Source of the DNA: Pseudoalteromonas luteoviolacea
GTDB lineage: Bacteria; Pseudomonadota; Gammaproteobacteria; Enterobacterales; Alteromonadaceae
Direction of reading: 5' to 3'
Assembly: GCF_001696455.1 (NCBI RefSeq)
Contig: NZ_MAUJ01000002.1
Span: 434,001 to 498,000, forward strand
DNA: 64,000 nucleotides
Below are positions 35,173 to 44,295 of this stretch, piece after piece. Position 1 is the first letter of the stretch, and every line of letters begins with the position of its first letter. Below the pieces are notes generated by a model. It worked only from the letters and a program-made list of their open reading frames with translations, was not told the origin of the DNA and made no database searches. The position numbers were made by a program, and so were the translations under genes.

Positions 35173-36531
35173 ATGACAACCTACAATGGAAAATCAAGAA
35201 GGGCTTTCTTGTCCCTGTGTTTAAAAGGTGGAGCATCCGTTGCGGCCCTAACTAGTTTACAACTACAAGCGCTCAGCAATACTTTAAACAGCGAGCCGCT
35301 AAGTGATTATAAAGCGCTCGTCTGCATTTTTTTGCACGGTGGTAGTGACTCTCTCAATATGCTCGTACCGACAAGTGGCCAGCATCGCACCAATTACGAG
35401 CAAAGCAGACAAAACTTGGTTGTAAATGACGCAATTAACCTCACGACTAAAACCCAATTTGAAGGAGGTGTTGGCCTACATCCGAGTATGGGAAACCTCA
35501 CTTCTCTATTTGACAGTGGACAGCTCGCATTTGTGGGAGGAGTGGGAACATTAATCGCGCCAACAACACTCGCTGATTACAAAAACAAAGCGGTTAGCAT
35601 ACCAAGTCACTTATTCTCGCATAATGACCAACAAGCCACATGGATGCACGGGCAAGAAAAGGTTTCTCTGAACACCGGCTGGGGTGCCCGCATGCTGGAG
35701 AGACTCAATCAACATAGTGCTTTTACCAGTAACATATCTCTTGCAGGCTCTAACCCTTGGCAGTCAGGCATACAAACCTCGCCATATGCCCTAAGTCGAA
35801 ATGGTGTGATGAAGATAAACCCCCTGTCTGGTTATCAACCTCAGGTCGACCACGTCAAAAGCATTATGGATCGGCTACTACAAACCAATTCAAACAACCC
35901 AATACAAGACGCATATGCCAGCCGATTAAGCCGCTCAATCAGTAATGTTCAAAGTATGAACACCTTACTTGAGCAAGCCCCTGAACTCACTACGCAATTT
36001 AGTGATAACAACTTATCACAGCAACTTGCTGCCGTTGCGAAATCTTTGAGTATTAGCAACCAAACAACCTCTCAAAGGCAAATCTTCTTCGTTTCACTTG
36101 GCGGCTTTGATACACATGATGAACAGTTGACCACACAGCCTGCGCTATTTTCAACTTTAGCAACCGCGCTTTCTGAGTTTCAAAGCGCGCTCAACGAGCT
36201 TGCTCTACAAAATAGTGTCACGACTTTCACTATGTCTGATTTTGGCAGGACCCTCACATCAAATGGAGATGGCACAGATCACGGCTGGGCAGGCAATCAA
36301 CTCATTATGGGTGGCGCAGTCAATGGCTCAGATGTACACGGTATCATGCTAGACCAACAAGTCGGCGGCCCGTTGGATGTTGGCGGTGGTAGGCTAATCC
36401 CTCAGTTTTCAAATGAACAGTACTTTGCTCCCATTGCAAAATGGTTTGGGCTGTCTGAAGCTGACGTTTATGAGTTGTTTCCAAACGCTGGAAATTTTGA
36501 CGCATTCACTTTGCCGCTATTTAACAGCTAA
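35173..36531 (+). CDS. DUF1501 family protein, Tat-exported
   Basis: 452 residues. The N-terminus NGKSRRAFLSLCLKGGASVA carries twin arginines before a hydrophobic stretch, fitting Tat export in a folded state. The body matches DUF1501: LVCIFLHGGSDSLNMLVP, GGVGLHPSMG, HNDQQATWMHG, and late in the chain FTMSDFGRTL, DHGWAGNQLIMG and GVNGSDVHG-type residues. The fold resembles alkaline-phosphatase/sulfatase-like proteins, but no reaction is established. AGGAG precedes ATG 35173. The partner of the DUF1800 gene immediately upstream. Confidence 0.93.
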   Translation: MTTYNGKSRRAFLSLCLKGGASVAALTSLQLQALSNTLNSEPLSDYKALVCIFLHGGSDSLNMLVPTSGQHRTNYEQSRQNLVVNDAINLTTKTQFEGGVGLHPSMGNLTSLFDSGQLAFVGGVGTLIAPTTLADYKNKAVSIPSHLFSHNDQQATWMHGQEKVSLNTGWGARMLERLNQHSAFTSNISLAGSNPWQSGIQTSPYALSRNGVMKINPLSGYQPQVDHVKSIMDRLLQTNSNNPIQDAYASRLSRSISNVQSMNTLLEQAPELTTQFSDNNLSQQLAAVAKSLSISNQTTSQRQIFFVSLGGFDTHDEQLTTQPALFSTLATALSEFQSALNELALQNSVTTFTMSDFGRTLTSNGDGTDHGWAGNQLIMGGAVNGSDVHGIMLDQQVGGPLDVGGGRLIPQFSNEQYFAPIAKWFGLSEADVYELFPNAGNFDAFTLPLFNS

Positions 36532-36570
36532 TGTGCTCCACCTAAGTACTGCCCATCAATAACATTTGCA

Positions 36571-37476
36571 CTAAAGTTTAGCGGCTTGCTCAATCACGAT
36601 GCCATGGCGTTTAGCCAAACGCTCATGGTCCTTGTCATAACCACCACCAATGACTGTCGCCACTGGCACCCCTTTCGATTGACAGGTTTTGAGTACAGTG
36701 CGGTCTCTTTTTTCGAGGCCTTGCCAGCTGATATCTAATTTTCCTAACGTATCTTGTTGCCAAACATCAACCCCTGCATCGTACAATACGAGGTCAGGGT
36801 TGAATTGCTCGATTAGCTCAGTCAGTGTCGACTCAATGACAGATAAGTAGGCATTGTCATCGGTACCAATAGGTAGCCCAATATCCAGATCACTGGATTG
36901 TTTTCTAAACGGAAAGTTCTTTTCGCAATGAATGGAACAGGTAAATACGTATGGATGATGGGCAAGCATTGCAGCTGTACCATCCCCTTGATGAACGTCA
37001 CAGTCAAAAATTAATACGTTATGTACTTTATTTTCGTTGATTAACCGTGTAGCGGTATAGGCGAGATCATTGACCATGCAATATCCTGAGCCAAAATCAT
37101 AATGGGCATGGTGCGTACCACCAGCTAAATGACAAGCAATTCCATGCTTTAAGGCAAGCTGAGCTGTCAAGTAAGTGCCAAGTGGCGCGGTAAACGTCCG
37201 TGCCATTAATTGTTCTGACCAGGGTATGCCAATGCGACGCATCGCCTTATCACATAACAAATTATGATAAAGATCATGTACATACTGCTCACAATGCACC
37301 AACTCTAAGTCATTGTAGTGCCCTTCAGGCCCTTGATATAGGTTGTTTTTTACAAGGCCTTGTGTCTCCAAATAGTGTTTTAGTCGCGCAAACTTGCTGA
37401 CCACAAAACGATGTTTGGGATCAAAACTAAAAGAATAATTAGGATGATAAACAAGGGGTAAGTTTGGATTGAACAT
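36571..37476 (-). CDS. Histone deacetylase-family amidohydrolase
   Basis: 301 residues, cytoplasmic. The arginase/deacetylase fold is shown by AGGTHHAHYDFGSGYCMVND (active-site histidines and glycine loop), FDCDVHQGDGTA (metal-binding Asp and His), and LVLYDAGVDVW (metal-binding Asp). Bacterial members act on acetylated polyamines, acetoin-related products or other small acetyl amides; the substrate here is unknown. The best ribosome site (AAGGAG, 37497-37502) stands 20 bases before ATG 37476, which is far. It fits better an overlapping 16-codon frame starting at 37489. In-frame extension upstream is blocked by a stop. Convergent with the DUF1501 gene. Confidence 0.92.
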   Translation of the reverse strand: MFNPNLPLVYHPNYSFSFDPKHRFVVSKFARLKHYLETQGLVKNNLYQGPEGHYNDLELVHCEQYVHDLYHNLLCDKAMRRIGIPWSEQLMARTFTAPLGTYLTAQLALKHGIACHLAGGTHHAHYDFGSGYCMVNDLAYTATRLINENKVHNVLIFDCDVHQGDGTAAMLAHHPYVFTCSIHCEKNFPFRKQSSDLDIGLPIGTDDNAYLSVIESTLTELIEQFNPDLVLYDAGVDVWQQDTLGKLDISWQGLEKRDRTVLKTCQSKGVPVATVIGGGYDKDHERLAKRHGIVIEQAAKL

Positions 37477-37948
37477 ACAAAAGCATCATTATAATTCTCC
37501 TTATTAGTATCTCATATTTCAAACCACTTAGGTATCAGTCACATTCTAGTCGACACAAACCCTCCGTTGTACCTATACCGCTTAATCTCAAACCCATACT
37601 CCAGAATTAATCAGCTGGTTTAGAGTTTCTCTGTTCAAACTTTAAACACTTGTATTCTTTGCACTATTTCTAAATTCACAGATTAAAACCTCCCACCCGA
37701 AAGTAACAAAAATGCAAAAACATACATTATATTGTATACAATTAATTTTCATTGAGGTAAGTTAAAAAGCGCTTAATACACAAAATGTGTAATCAAAGCG
37801 CGAATAATCAGCGCATAAGCGATTAATAAAAAACAGAAAAATAAATCACAATCGAGAGGTATAGGCAGCAATGCCAATTGTTAACTTAGATACGGGCGTT
37901 AACTGAATACGTATCACCTGTTAACAATCATAACTACAGGAGAACAAC
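37477..37948. other. Intergenic region before the M43-type protease
   Basis: About 470 bases, AT-rich, shared by two divergent genes. It contains the perfect 12-bp palindrome ATTGTATACAAT at 37731-37742, resembling GntR/HutC-type operators, and a short TACAC/GTGTA inverted repeat near 37777-37791. No coding frame is convincing. Confidence 0.5.
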
Positions 37949-40900
37949 ATGTATTTGTCTAAGCCGGTGATAACTGCGTCACCAAATAACAAAGCATTAA
38001 ATTACATTACAGCCGCATTACTAACAGCTTGCGCAACAACCCCTGCTTTTGCTGGTGAAAGTGCCAAGTCGCCATTATCAGCTGTTGATCATGTATCAAG
38101 TATCACTGCCCAAACGCACCATACCCATTCAGGGCAAATTTGCGGTACAGATCATAACGCGCAAAGCTGGTCCGCCATTCAAAAAGAGAATGCTCGCCAA
38201 GCAAAAATAAGTACCAGCTTCGCCTCACAAATCATGTCAACACTCGCAACACAGGCAGATCCCGCAGCTGAAAATGGAAATGGCGTACCCGGTAGATATT
38301 ACATCCCTGTCGTCGTGCATGTTTATGGTGACAGGTATAACTGTGAAACAGGCACATACTGTTTAACAGAGCAAAAAATTATTGATGGTCTGAATAAATC
38401 CAACCAAGATTTTTTAGGCCTTATAACTGATGATGGCCCCATTGCACCTGAATTTCAGGCGATTAGAAAAAACCTCAATATTGAATTTGTACTCGCAAAA
38501 AAAGACCCAAATGGTCAGCCTACAAATGGTATCGTGCGCTACCCAGACAAAGCCGGATATGGTAAAGGCAGTGGTGTCGATGACCAAATCGCAGCGGATG
38601 CATGGGACAACTTTAAGTACATGAATATTTATGTTCAGCACGACCTGTACGACGATGGTTCCACAAATAACTCTGGCGTAGCTTGGTACCCGCAGCTTAG
38701 CATGTCTCAAAACGGCCTCTCGCGCGTGGTTTATAATGGTGATTACATCGGCGCAAATACCAATGAAAACTTTCGCTCAGTTTTGACCCATGAGTTTGGT
38801 CACTGGCTCAATCTTCCGCATACTTTTGATGGTAGTTGTACCGTCCATTCAGAAGCTTTCTGTAATGCAACTGGTGATGGTTCGTGTGACACACCGCAAA
38901 TGAGTAGCAGCATTTTACAAGACAACGCAAAGAACTGTCTGGGTCAGCCGACCAATACTGAAAACTTCATGCACTACTCAGACAATTATGCCATGTTTAC
39001 CAAAGATCAAGTTGATCGCATGACAGCGGCGCTTCATGGCCCTGCGCGCGCAACCATTTGGTCAAACGCAAACCTCATTGCAACCGGCTTAGGGGAGTAT
39101 ACCAGTGATGCCGATCACCCATGGGATGGTACGTCAGGAGCGGTTGTGCCACCAAAAGGCACGGTCGTTCAGTCGTTTAGCGACCTGTCAGCACAAAAGG
39201 GGGAAATAGATAATTTTGAGATCTCAGTGCCCGAGGGCACGCAAGCCGTAGCTTTCTATCTTGATGGGTATGATGAAGACCCTGATATGTACGTCTCTAA
39301 AGGCAAAGCACCAGTTAAAAACGGTGACTCATGGGAGGCCGACTTTATTTCCTTTAGAAGCGCTGGTTCTCCTGAACTTGTGACACTTTCCGCGCCATCG
39401 AGCACAGAAACTTACCACACGACAATTGATGCATTCAGTGCATACTCGAATGCCACCTTAAGCATTATTTCGGGCACTGACACTACATTATGCCAAGGCT
39501 GTGAGCGTGTGTTTTTATCTGAAGTAAAAGGCCTGAAGTCAGCTAAAGGCGCGGAGCCTAAAACATATCAATTGGATATTCCAGCAGACGCAATTCGTAC
39601 TGTTGCAGTCATACCTGGAGGCTATCAAGGTGACCCAGATATGTACGCCAGCATGAATAAAGTGCCCACAACTGACAGTTTCGATTGTGGCCCATTCAGT
39701 GCGCCAAGGCTCAGTGAGTATTGTGAGTTTTCTGCGGGAGGCGGAACCCTTAACCTGTTGGTCGATCCATTCCTTGAATATAGTGATGCATCACTTGTTG
39801 TTTACTATGAAAGAGCGACTGATTCAGAACTACCTGTAGCACAAGCCAATGGTCCGTATAATGGTCTAATTGGTGAGAATATTTCGTTTAGTAGCGCTGG
39901 ATCTTTCGATAGTAATGGCAGTATAACGAGTTACCTATGGGACTTTGGCGATGGCAATACGTCAACCGATGCCAATCCAATCCATACTTATCAACAAGCT
40001 AACACGTACACCGTTAAATTGACGGTGACAGACAACGACAATAACACAGCCAGCGATATGGCCACGGCTCAGATAAAGTCTGAAAACCAAGCTCCTGTAG
40101 CTAATGCAAATGGCCCCTACACTGGTCAAGCTGGAAAATCTGTTAGCTTTAGTAGCGCCAACTCCTCAGACCCCGACGGCAATATCGTGAGCTATCAATG
40201 GCAGTTTGGCGATGGCCAATCAAGCTCATCTGCAAACCCGACTCATACTTATGCCGAAGCAGGCGACTATACCGCTTCGCTTACTGTTACAGATAACGAC
40301 GGGTTAAAACACACCGCACAAGCCAGCGTTAACATCGCAGGCATGGATTACTGTGAAGCGGATGGTAATACAAGATATGAGTGGATTGCCAATGTTCAAT
40401 CTGGTGCTTTTAGTAACCCTTCACAAGCCAATGGTTACAGTGACTTTACATCGCAGGTGATTAATCTAAATGAAGGCGATAATCAGTTCACGCTAACACC
40501 TGGTGGCAACTACACAGAACATTGGGTCGCATGGATAGACTTTAATGAAAATGGTCAATTCGAACAATCTGAGCAAGTAATGAGTGGTGTTTCTGGCAAA
40601 GGCGCTGTCACGGGCACCGTTTCAGTGCCATCTGGTACTGTGGGTAAAACAGTCAGAATGCGCGTCGCAATGAAATACGATGGCGCACCTACGTCGCCTT
40701 GCGGACGCATCGGAGATGGTGAAGTTGAAGACTACACTGTCACGATCAAGCCTAATGATGCTGCTAAGCCAGTACCAAATGCATGTGCGACCCAAACGCC
40801 CATCACAGGTGGACGCCTTGAAGCCGGTAAAGCAGCCTGTCTGGGTGGCAATGGTACGCTTTGGTTAAGTATTGGCGATATTAATACCGCACAAAATATC

Positions 40901-41122
40901 GCCATCACCACAGCGCACGGCCAAAGTAATTTGCATGTTTTATATAAAAACGGTGGTTGGCCCAGTGACAACGATAAAGATGCAGAGTCCAACTCAGGCA
41001 CCACAACAGAGTGCATCTCAGTGCCAGCTGGCACGCAGTATTGGTCTTACTTAAAAATCACAGGAGATGCAAAAGACACAAGTATTATTGTCGATTTTGA
41101 TAGCCGTCAATGTAGGCAGTAA
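37949..41122 (+). CDS. Secreted zinc metalloprotease, M43 (pappalysin/cytophagalysin) type, with PKD and GEVED domains
   Basis: 1057 residues. The signal peptide ends near residue 35 (TTPAFA). A pro-region follows. The catalytic domain (about 115-375) has the zinc motif HEFGHWLNLPH (His281, Glu282, His285, His291) and a Met-turn-like NFMHYSDNYAMFT. Two beta domains like bacterial pre-peptidase C-terminal domains lie at about 395-625 (QAVAFYLDGYDEDPDMYVSK and AVIPGGYQGDPDMYASMN). Two PKD domains (about 631-800) are marked by WDFGDGNTS and WQFGDGQSS. A GEVED domain (about 805-930) has WVAWIDFNENGQFE and GEVEDYTV. A final beta domain ends the chain. Such enzymes degrade extracellular protein such as collagen or other matrix. 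AGGAG precedes the ATG. Confidence 0.92.
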   Translation: MYLSKPVITASPNNKALNYITAALLTACATTPAFAGESAKSPLSAVDHVSSITAQTHHTHSGQICGTDHNAQSWSAIQKENARQAKISTSFASQIMSTLATQADPAAENGNGVPGRYYIPVVVHVYGDRYNCETGTYCLTEQKIIDGLNKSNQDFLGLITDDGPIAPEFQAIRKNLNIEFVLAKKDPNGQPTNGIVRYPDKAGYGKGSGVDDQIAADAWDNFKYMNIYVQHDLYDDGSTNNSGVAWYPQLSMSQNGLSRVVYNGDYIGANTNENFRSVLTHEFGHWLNLPHTFDGSCTVHSEAFCNATGDGSCDTPQMSSSILQDNAKNCLGQPTNTENFMHYSDNYAMFTKDQVDRMTAALHGPARATIWSNANLIATGLGEYTSDADHPWDGTSGAVVPPKGTVVQSFSDLSAQKGEIDNFEISVPEGTQAVAFYLDGYDEDPDMYVSKGKAPVKNGDSWEADFISFRSAGSPELVTLSAPSSTETYHTTIDAFSAYSNATLSIISGTDTTLCQGCERVFLSEVKGLKSAKGAEPKTYQLDIPADAIRTVAVIPGGYQGDPDMYASMNKVPTTDSFDCGPFSAPRLSEYCEFSAGGGTLNLLVDPFLEYSDASLVVYYERATDSELPVAQANGPYNGLIGENISFSSAGSFDSNGSITSYLWDFGDGNTSTDANPIHTYQQANTYTVKLTVTDNDNNTASDMATAQIKSENQAPVANANGPYTGQAGKSVSFSSANSSDPDGNIVSYQWQFGDGQSSSSANPTHTYAEAGDYTASLTVTDNDGLKHTAQASVNIAGMDYCEADGNTRYEWIANVQSGAFSNPSQANGYSDFTSQVINLNEGDNQFTLTPGGNYTEHWVAWIDFNENGQFEQSEQVMSGVSGKGAVTGTVSVPSGTVGKTVRMRVAMKYDGAPTSPCGRIGDGEVEDYTVTIKPNDAAKPVPNACATQTPITGGRLEAGKAACLGGNGTLWLSIGDINTAQNIAITTAHGQSNLHVLYKNGGWPSDNDKDAESNSGTTTECISVPAGTQYWSYLKITGDAKDTSIIVDFDSRQCRQ

Positions 41123-41152
41123 ATAACGAAAAGTTTCATCCTTATTCTCACC

Positions 41153-41187
41153 AAAAGCGCTGAATGAAATACGTCGGCGCTTTTTTT
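41153..41187 (+). terminator. Intrinsic terminator after the M43-type protease
   Basis: AAAAGCGC (41153-41160) pairs with GCGCTTTT (41177-41184) within a run of seven Ts. It also ends close to the stop of the convergent histidine kinase gene. Confidence 0.85.
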
Positions 41188-43996
41188 ATCTTTGAATAAT
41201 ATTCAAAGGTAGCGTGATATCAAAAGTGACACCCTGCTCGGTGCTGTCTCTATAATTAATTTGTCCATCAAGCACAAAATTCACCAGATTAAAGACCATG
41301 TATAAACCTAGCCCTACATTTCCCTCACTTCGGGCGGTGGTAAAAAAAGGTTCGAAAATATGCGGCTGCGCGTCAACTCCCATGCCAGTGCCATTATCAC
41401 TAAAAGTAATTTGCACACCGCCATCATCGACATGCACACTGACATTAATTCGCCCTTTTTCATTGCCAAAGCCATGTTGCAGAGCATTTTTACACAAGTC
41501 CTCAAATACCTTACCTAGCGCTTGGGTATCACAATTTACGTGGATCTCTGCAGGGCAAGTTATATCAAAACTTAGCGCTGTTCCTTTGATATTATGTGCA
41601 ATCATTGCATCTATAAATTCTTTTAACTGCACCGTTGTCGCCGAGCTTACATATTCATGTACCGATGCATGCTTAAACCGCTTCACAAGCTCTGCCGCTC
41701 TGCCAATATTGCTCTCTATAAGTTGAGTGCCCGATACAGAGACTTCTATAAAGCTTTTAGTGTCACTCAGTGTTAATTTGCTCGCTTCTAATTTTTCTTT
41801 AAATATGGCCAGCTCTTCTTGCAGCACCGAGCTGGCCGTAACCGAGTTGCCCAAAGGGGTGTTAAGCTCATGAGATACACCTGTAACAAGGCGGCCAAGC
41901 GATGCCATTTTTTGCGCCTCTAGTAACGACGACTGGGTCGTTGTGAGCTCATCGAGCGTTGACGCTAGCTCATCCCTTGATTGTTGTAGGCTTATCGTGC
42001 GTTCTTCCACCCGTTGCTCTAATGTTGCATTTAGTTCAGCAAGTGCGAATTCCGACGCTTTTATTTGAGATATATCCTTTATGGTGCCACTCACGCGCAA
42101 GGCTACGCCATCTTCACTACGTGCTGTTACTTTCCCGCGATCCAATACCCAAAGCCAGTCGCCGGTTTGAGTCATCACACGATAACTCACCTCATAAAAA
42201 TCAATTTTTCCTGCCAAGTGCTGAGAAAAACACGCCTGCAAATGAGTAAAATCATCTGGATGAACGACCGACTTTATCTTATCTAAATCAGTGCCTATAT
42301 ATTCATTAGGTAAACGCAAATCGCGCGCTTGATTATCTCGGGTAATGACACCGGATTGCAGATCCCAGTCCCACAATTCATCCCCACTGCCCCACAAAGC
42401 AAACGCTAAACGTTCTTTTGCTTCACTCACTAATTTAAGTGCTGATTGCTTCACTTTTAACTGCTTATTTTTGCTGCGCCAAAAATAAGCAAATGACAAA
42501 ATACTAAACAACAGTAATAGGCTGATGAATATAAACAGCTGACGCGTCGCTTGTTGTTTAAGCTCAAGATCCTTAATTTGATTCTGTTGCTTCAAACTCG
42601 CAATTTCGCGCTTTTTCTCTGCAACATCAAACTCAATGGCCAATGCACTAATTTGAAACTGACTATTAATAGTATCCCACTTAGATTTAAGACGATTGTG
42701 CGCTTTTAAAAACTCAAGAGACTGTCCAATATCCCCTTGAGTTTCAAATATCGAAGAGAGCTCAGCGTAATACTCTATCAGCCATGCGTCTCGTTCATGG
42801 GCTTTGGCCACTTCTATTGCCAAAAGGTAAGATTGAATGGCCGCTTTTGCATTATTTTTTTGCAGATGTAACTTGGCAAATGCATGGTGAATTTCAGCGA
42901 GTCTATCTTCCCAACGGGACCCCTGATACAAAGGTATACTCTTTCGCAAGTAATCTTCGGCCAGTTCCAATTGCCCCGTTTGAATATATAACCTGCCCAA
43001 ATCAAGAAAGGTGGAGACATTTGGATCGGGCCGTTCGAGCACTTCCTTAAGCGCCAAAGCTTTAAATAGGGACTCTTCTGCTTTTTGGTAATCTCCTATT
43101 AATCGATAAACGCTACCGAGCCGATTGTAAGTATGGATAACCCCTAATTCATATCCCAACTTTTTTTTCAAGGACAATGATTTATTATGCATTTCTACAG
43201 AGCGCTCATAATCAGAGACCTCTTCCAAATATGTCCCCATATTGCTGTAATATATTGCGAGATTTCTTTCACTGTTCAATGCCAAAGCGTTATCAATTGC
43301 TTGATTCTGGTGAAATAACACCTTTTCATATAACCCCATTTTTCTGTATAAAGAAGCTAGCCTTTGATGCAAAGATGCCACACCTGATAGCTTATTCAGC
43401 TTTTGGAATAGATCTAAGCTATGTAGATAGTCTGCAAGGGCCGCTTGATAGTCTTTTATTTTGGAATTGAGGCTTCCAGAAATTCGGTATGCAGTTGCAA
43501 GGTGTGAATCATGACCAATGGAGGTTGCTAACGAAATGGCACTTTTGGTCAATAAATTTGCTGACTCTACATTGTTCCTTCTGGATTCAATATCAGCATT
43601 GACTAGCAACGCTAATAGTTGCCCTTCTGTATTATTACTCTCTTGGGCAATTGCTAAGGCTGTTGTCGCAAGTTCATTTGCCCGCGATAGATCCCCAAAC
43701 GCAAAATAAGCCTTGGCCAAATAACTGTGCAATTTGGTTGCTTGATCTTTGTTTGCAAACGTATCTAACAGCTTCAACCCCGCCTCACCATGTCTTATAG
43801 AAGCTTCAGAATCAAAGTGATAATGCGCTTTTACAAAATCAATGATGGCAGCCACTTTCGCCGCCCCTTCACGACGTTCAATATTACTATGCATAGCCTC
43901 TACGCTATCTTGCGTGCTTGCAAGACAGCTTTCAAAAGACAAGAAAAGGCTCATTATAAGTAGGAGAGTTTTAATTATTAGATTTGGACTTAGCAT
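41186..43996 (-). CDS. TPR-PAS sensor histidine kinase
   Basis: About 936 residues. A signal sequence (IIKTLLLIMSLFLSFESCLA) leads into some ten TPR-like helical pairs (about 25-420) placed in the periplasm. A membrane helix follows near 480-500 (QLFIFISLLLLFSILSFAYF). A PAS domain with PAC motif lies at about 525-640 (GVALRVSGTIKDISQIKASE). Then come a coiled coil, HisKA with phospho-acceptor His709 in GVSHELNTPLG, and HATPase_c with CKNALQHGFG, FSDNGTGMG and GNVGLGLYMV. No receiver domain is present, and no response regulator gene is nearby. ATG 43996 is preferred to the upstream GTG 44032 because it begins the signal sequence. Confidence 0.92.
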   Translation of the reverse strand: MLSPNLIIKTLLLIMSLFLSFESCLASTQDSVEAMHSNIERREGAAKVAAIIDFVKAHYHFDSEASIRHGEAGLKLLDTFANKDQATKLHSYLAKAYFAFGDLSRANELATTALAIAQESNNTEGQLLALLVNADIESRRNNVESANLLTKSAISLATSIGHDSHLATAYRISGSLNSKIKDYQAALADYLHSLDLFQKLNKLSGVASLHQRLASLYRKMGLYEKVLFHQNQAIDNALALNSERNLAIYYSNMGTYLEEVSDYERSVEMHNKSLSLKKKLGYELGVIHTYNRLGSVYRLIGDYQKAEESLFKALALKEVLERPDPNVSTFLDLGRLYIQTGQLELAEDYLRKSIPLYQGSRWEDRLAEIHHAFAKLHLQKNNAKAAIQSYLLAIEVAKAHERDAWLIEYYAELSSIFETQGDIGQSLEFLKAHNRLKSKWDTINSQFQISALAIEFDVAEKKREIASLKQQNQIKDLELKQQATRQLFIFISLLLLFSILSFAYFWRSKNKQLKVKQSALKLVSEAKERLAFALWGSGDELWDWDLQSGVITRDNQARDLRLPNEYIGTDLDKIKSVVHPDDFTHLQACFSQHLAGKIDFYEVSYRVMTQTGDWLWVLDRGKVTARSEDGVALRVSGTIKDISQIKASEFALAELNATLEQRVEERTISLQQSRDELASTLDELTTTQSSLLEAQKMASLGRLVTGVSHELNTPLGNSVTASSVLQEELAIFKEKLEASKLTLSDTKSFIEVSVSGTQLIESNIGRAAELVKRFKHASVHEYVSSATTVQLKEFIDAMIAHNIKGTALSFDITCPAEIHVNCDTQALGKVFEDLCKNALQHGFGNEKGRINVSVHVDDGGVQITFSDNGTGMGVDAQPHIFEPFFTTARSEGNVGLGLYMVFNLVNFVLDGQINYRDSTEQGVTFDITLPLNIIQR

Positions 43997-44226
43997 TATA
44001 CGACCCGAACTACCTACCGCGAAGACTACCACTCTTTATAGTCCCTTAAATGAAAAATGCCTAGTTTTAATGCGCTAATCTGGTTGCAGAGCAGACTAAA
44101 AAGCTAAACAAAGTCATAAATTTATTAGCAGTAAATGAGCGGGTGAACGCACTAAGTTCAGAGGTCAAAAAATGCAAGCGGATGGCTGAGGCGCGTCGAA
44201 GTCACTGTATGTGAAAACCAAAAACA

Positions 44227-44260
44227 TAAAGGCTGTACAAACAGTTTCATACAGCCTTTA
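44227..44260 (-). terminator. Intrinsic terminator of the 44296 gene
   Basis: TAAAGGCTGTA (44227-44237) and TACAGCCTTTA (44250-44260) are perfect complements. On the minus strand the stem is followed by TGTTTTTGGTTTT. Confidence 0.85.
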
Positions 44261-44295
44261 TAATTTTAGAATTAGCCTTTTGAAAAAACGGACAT

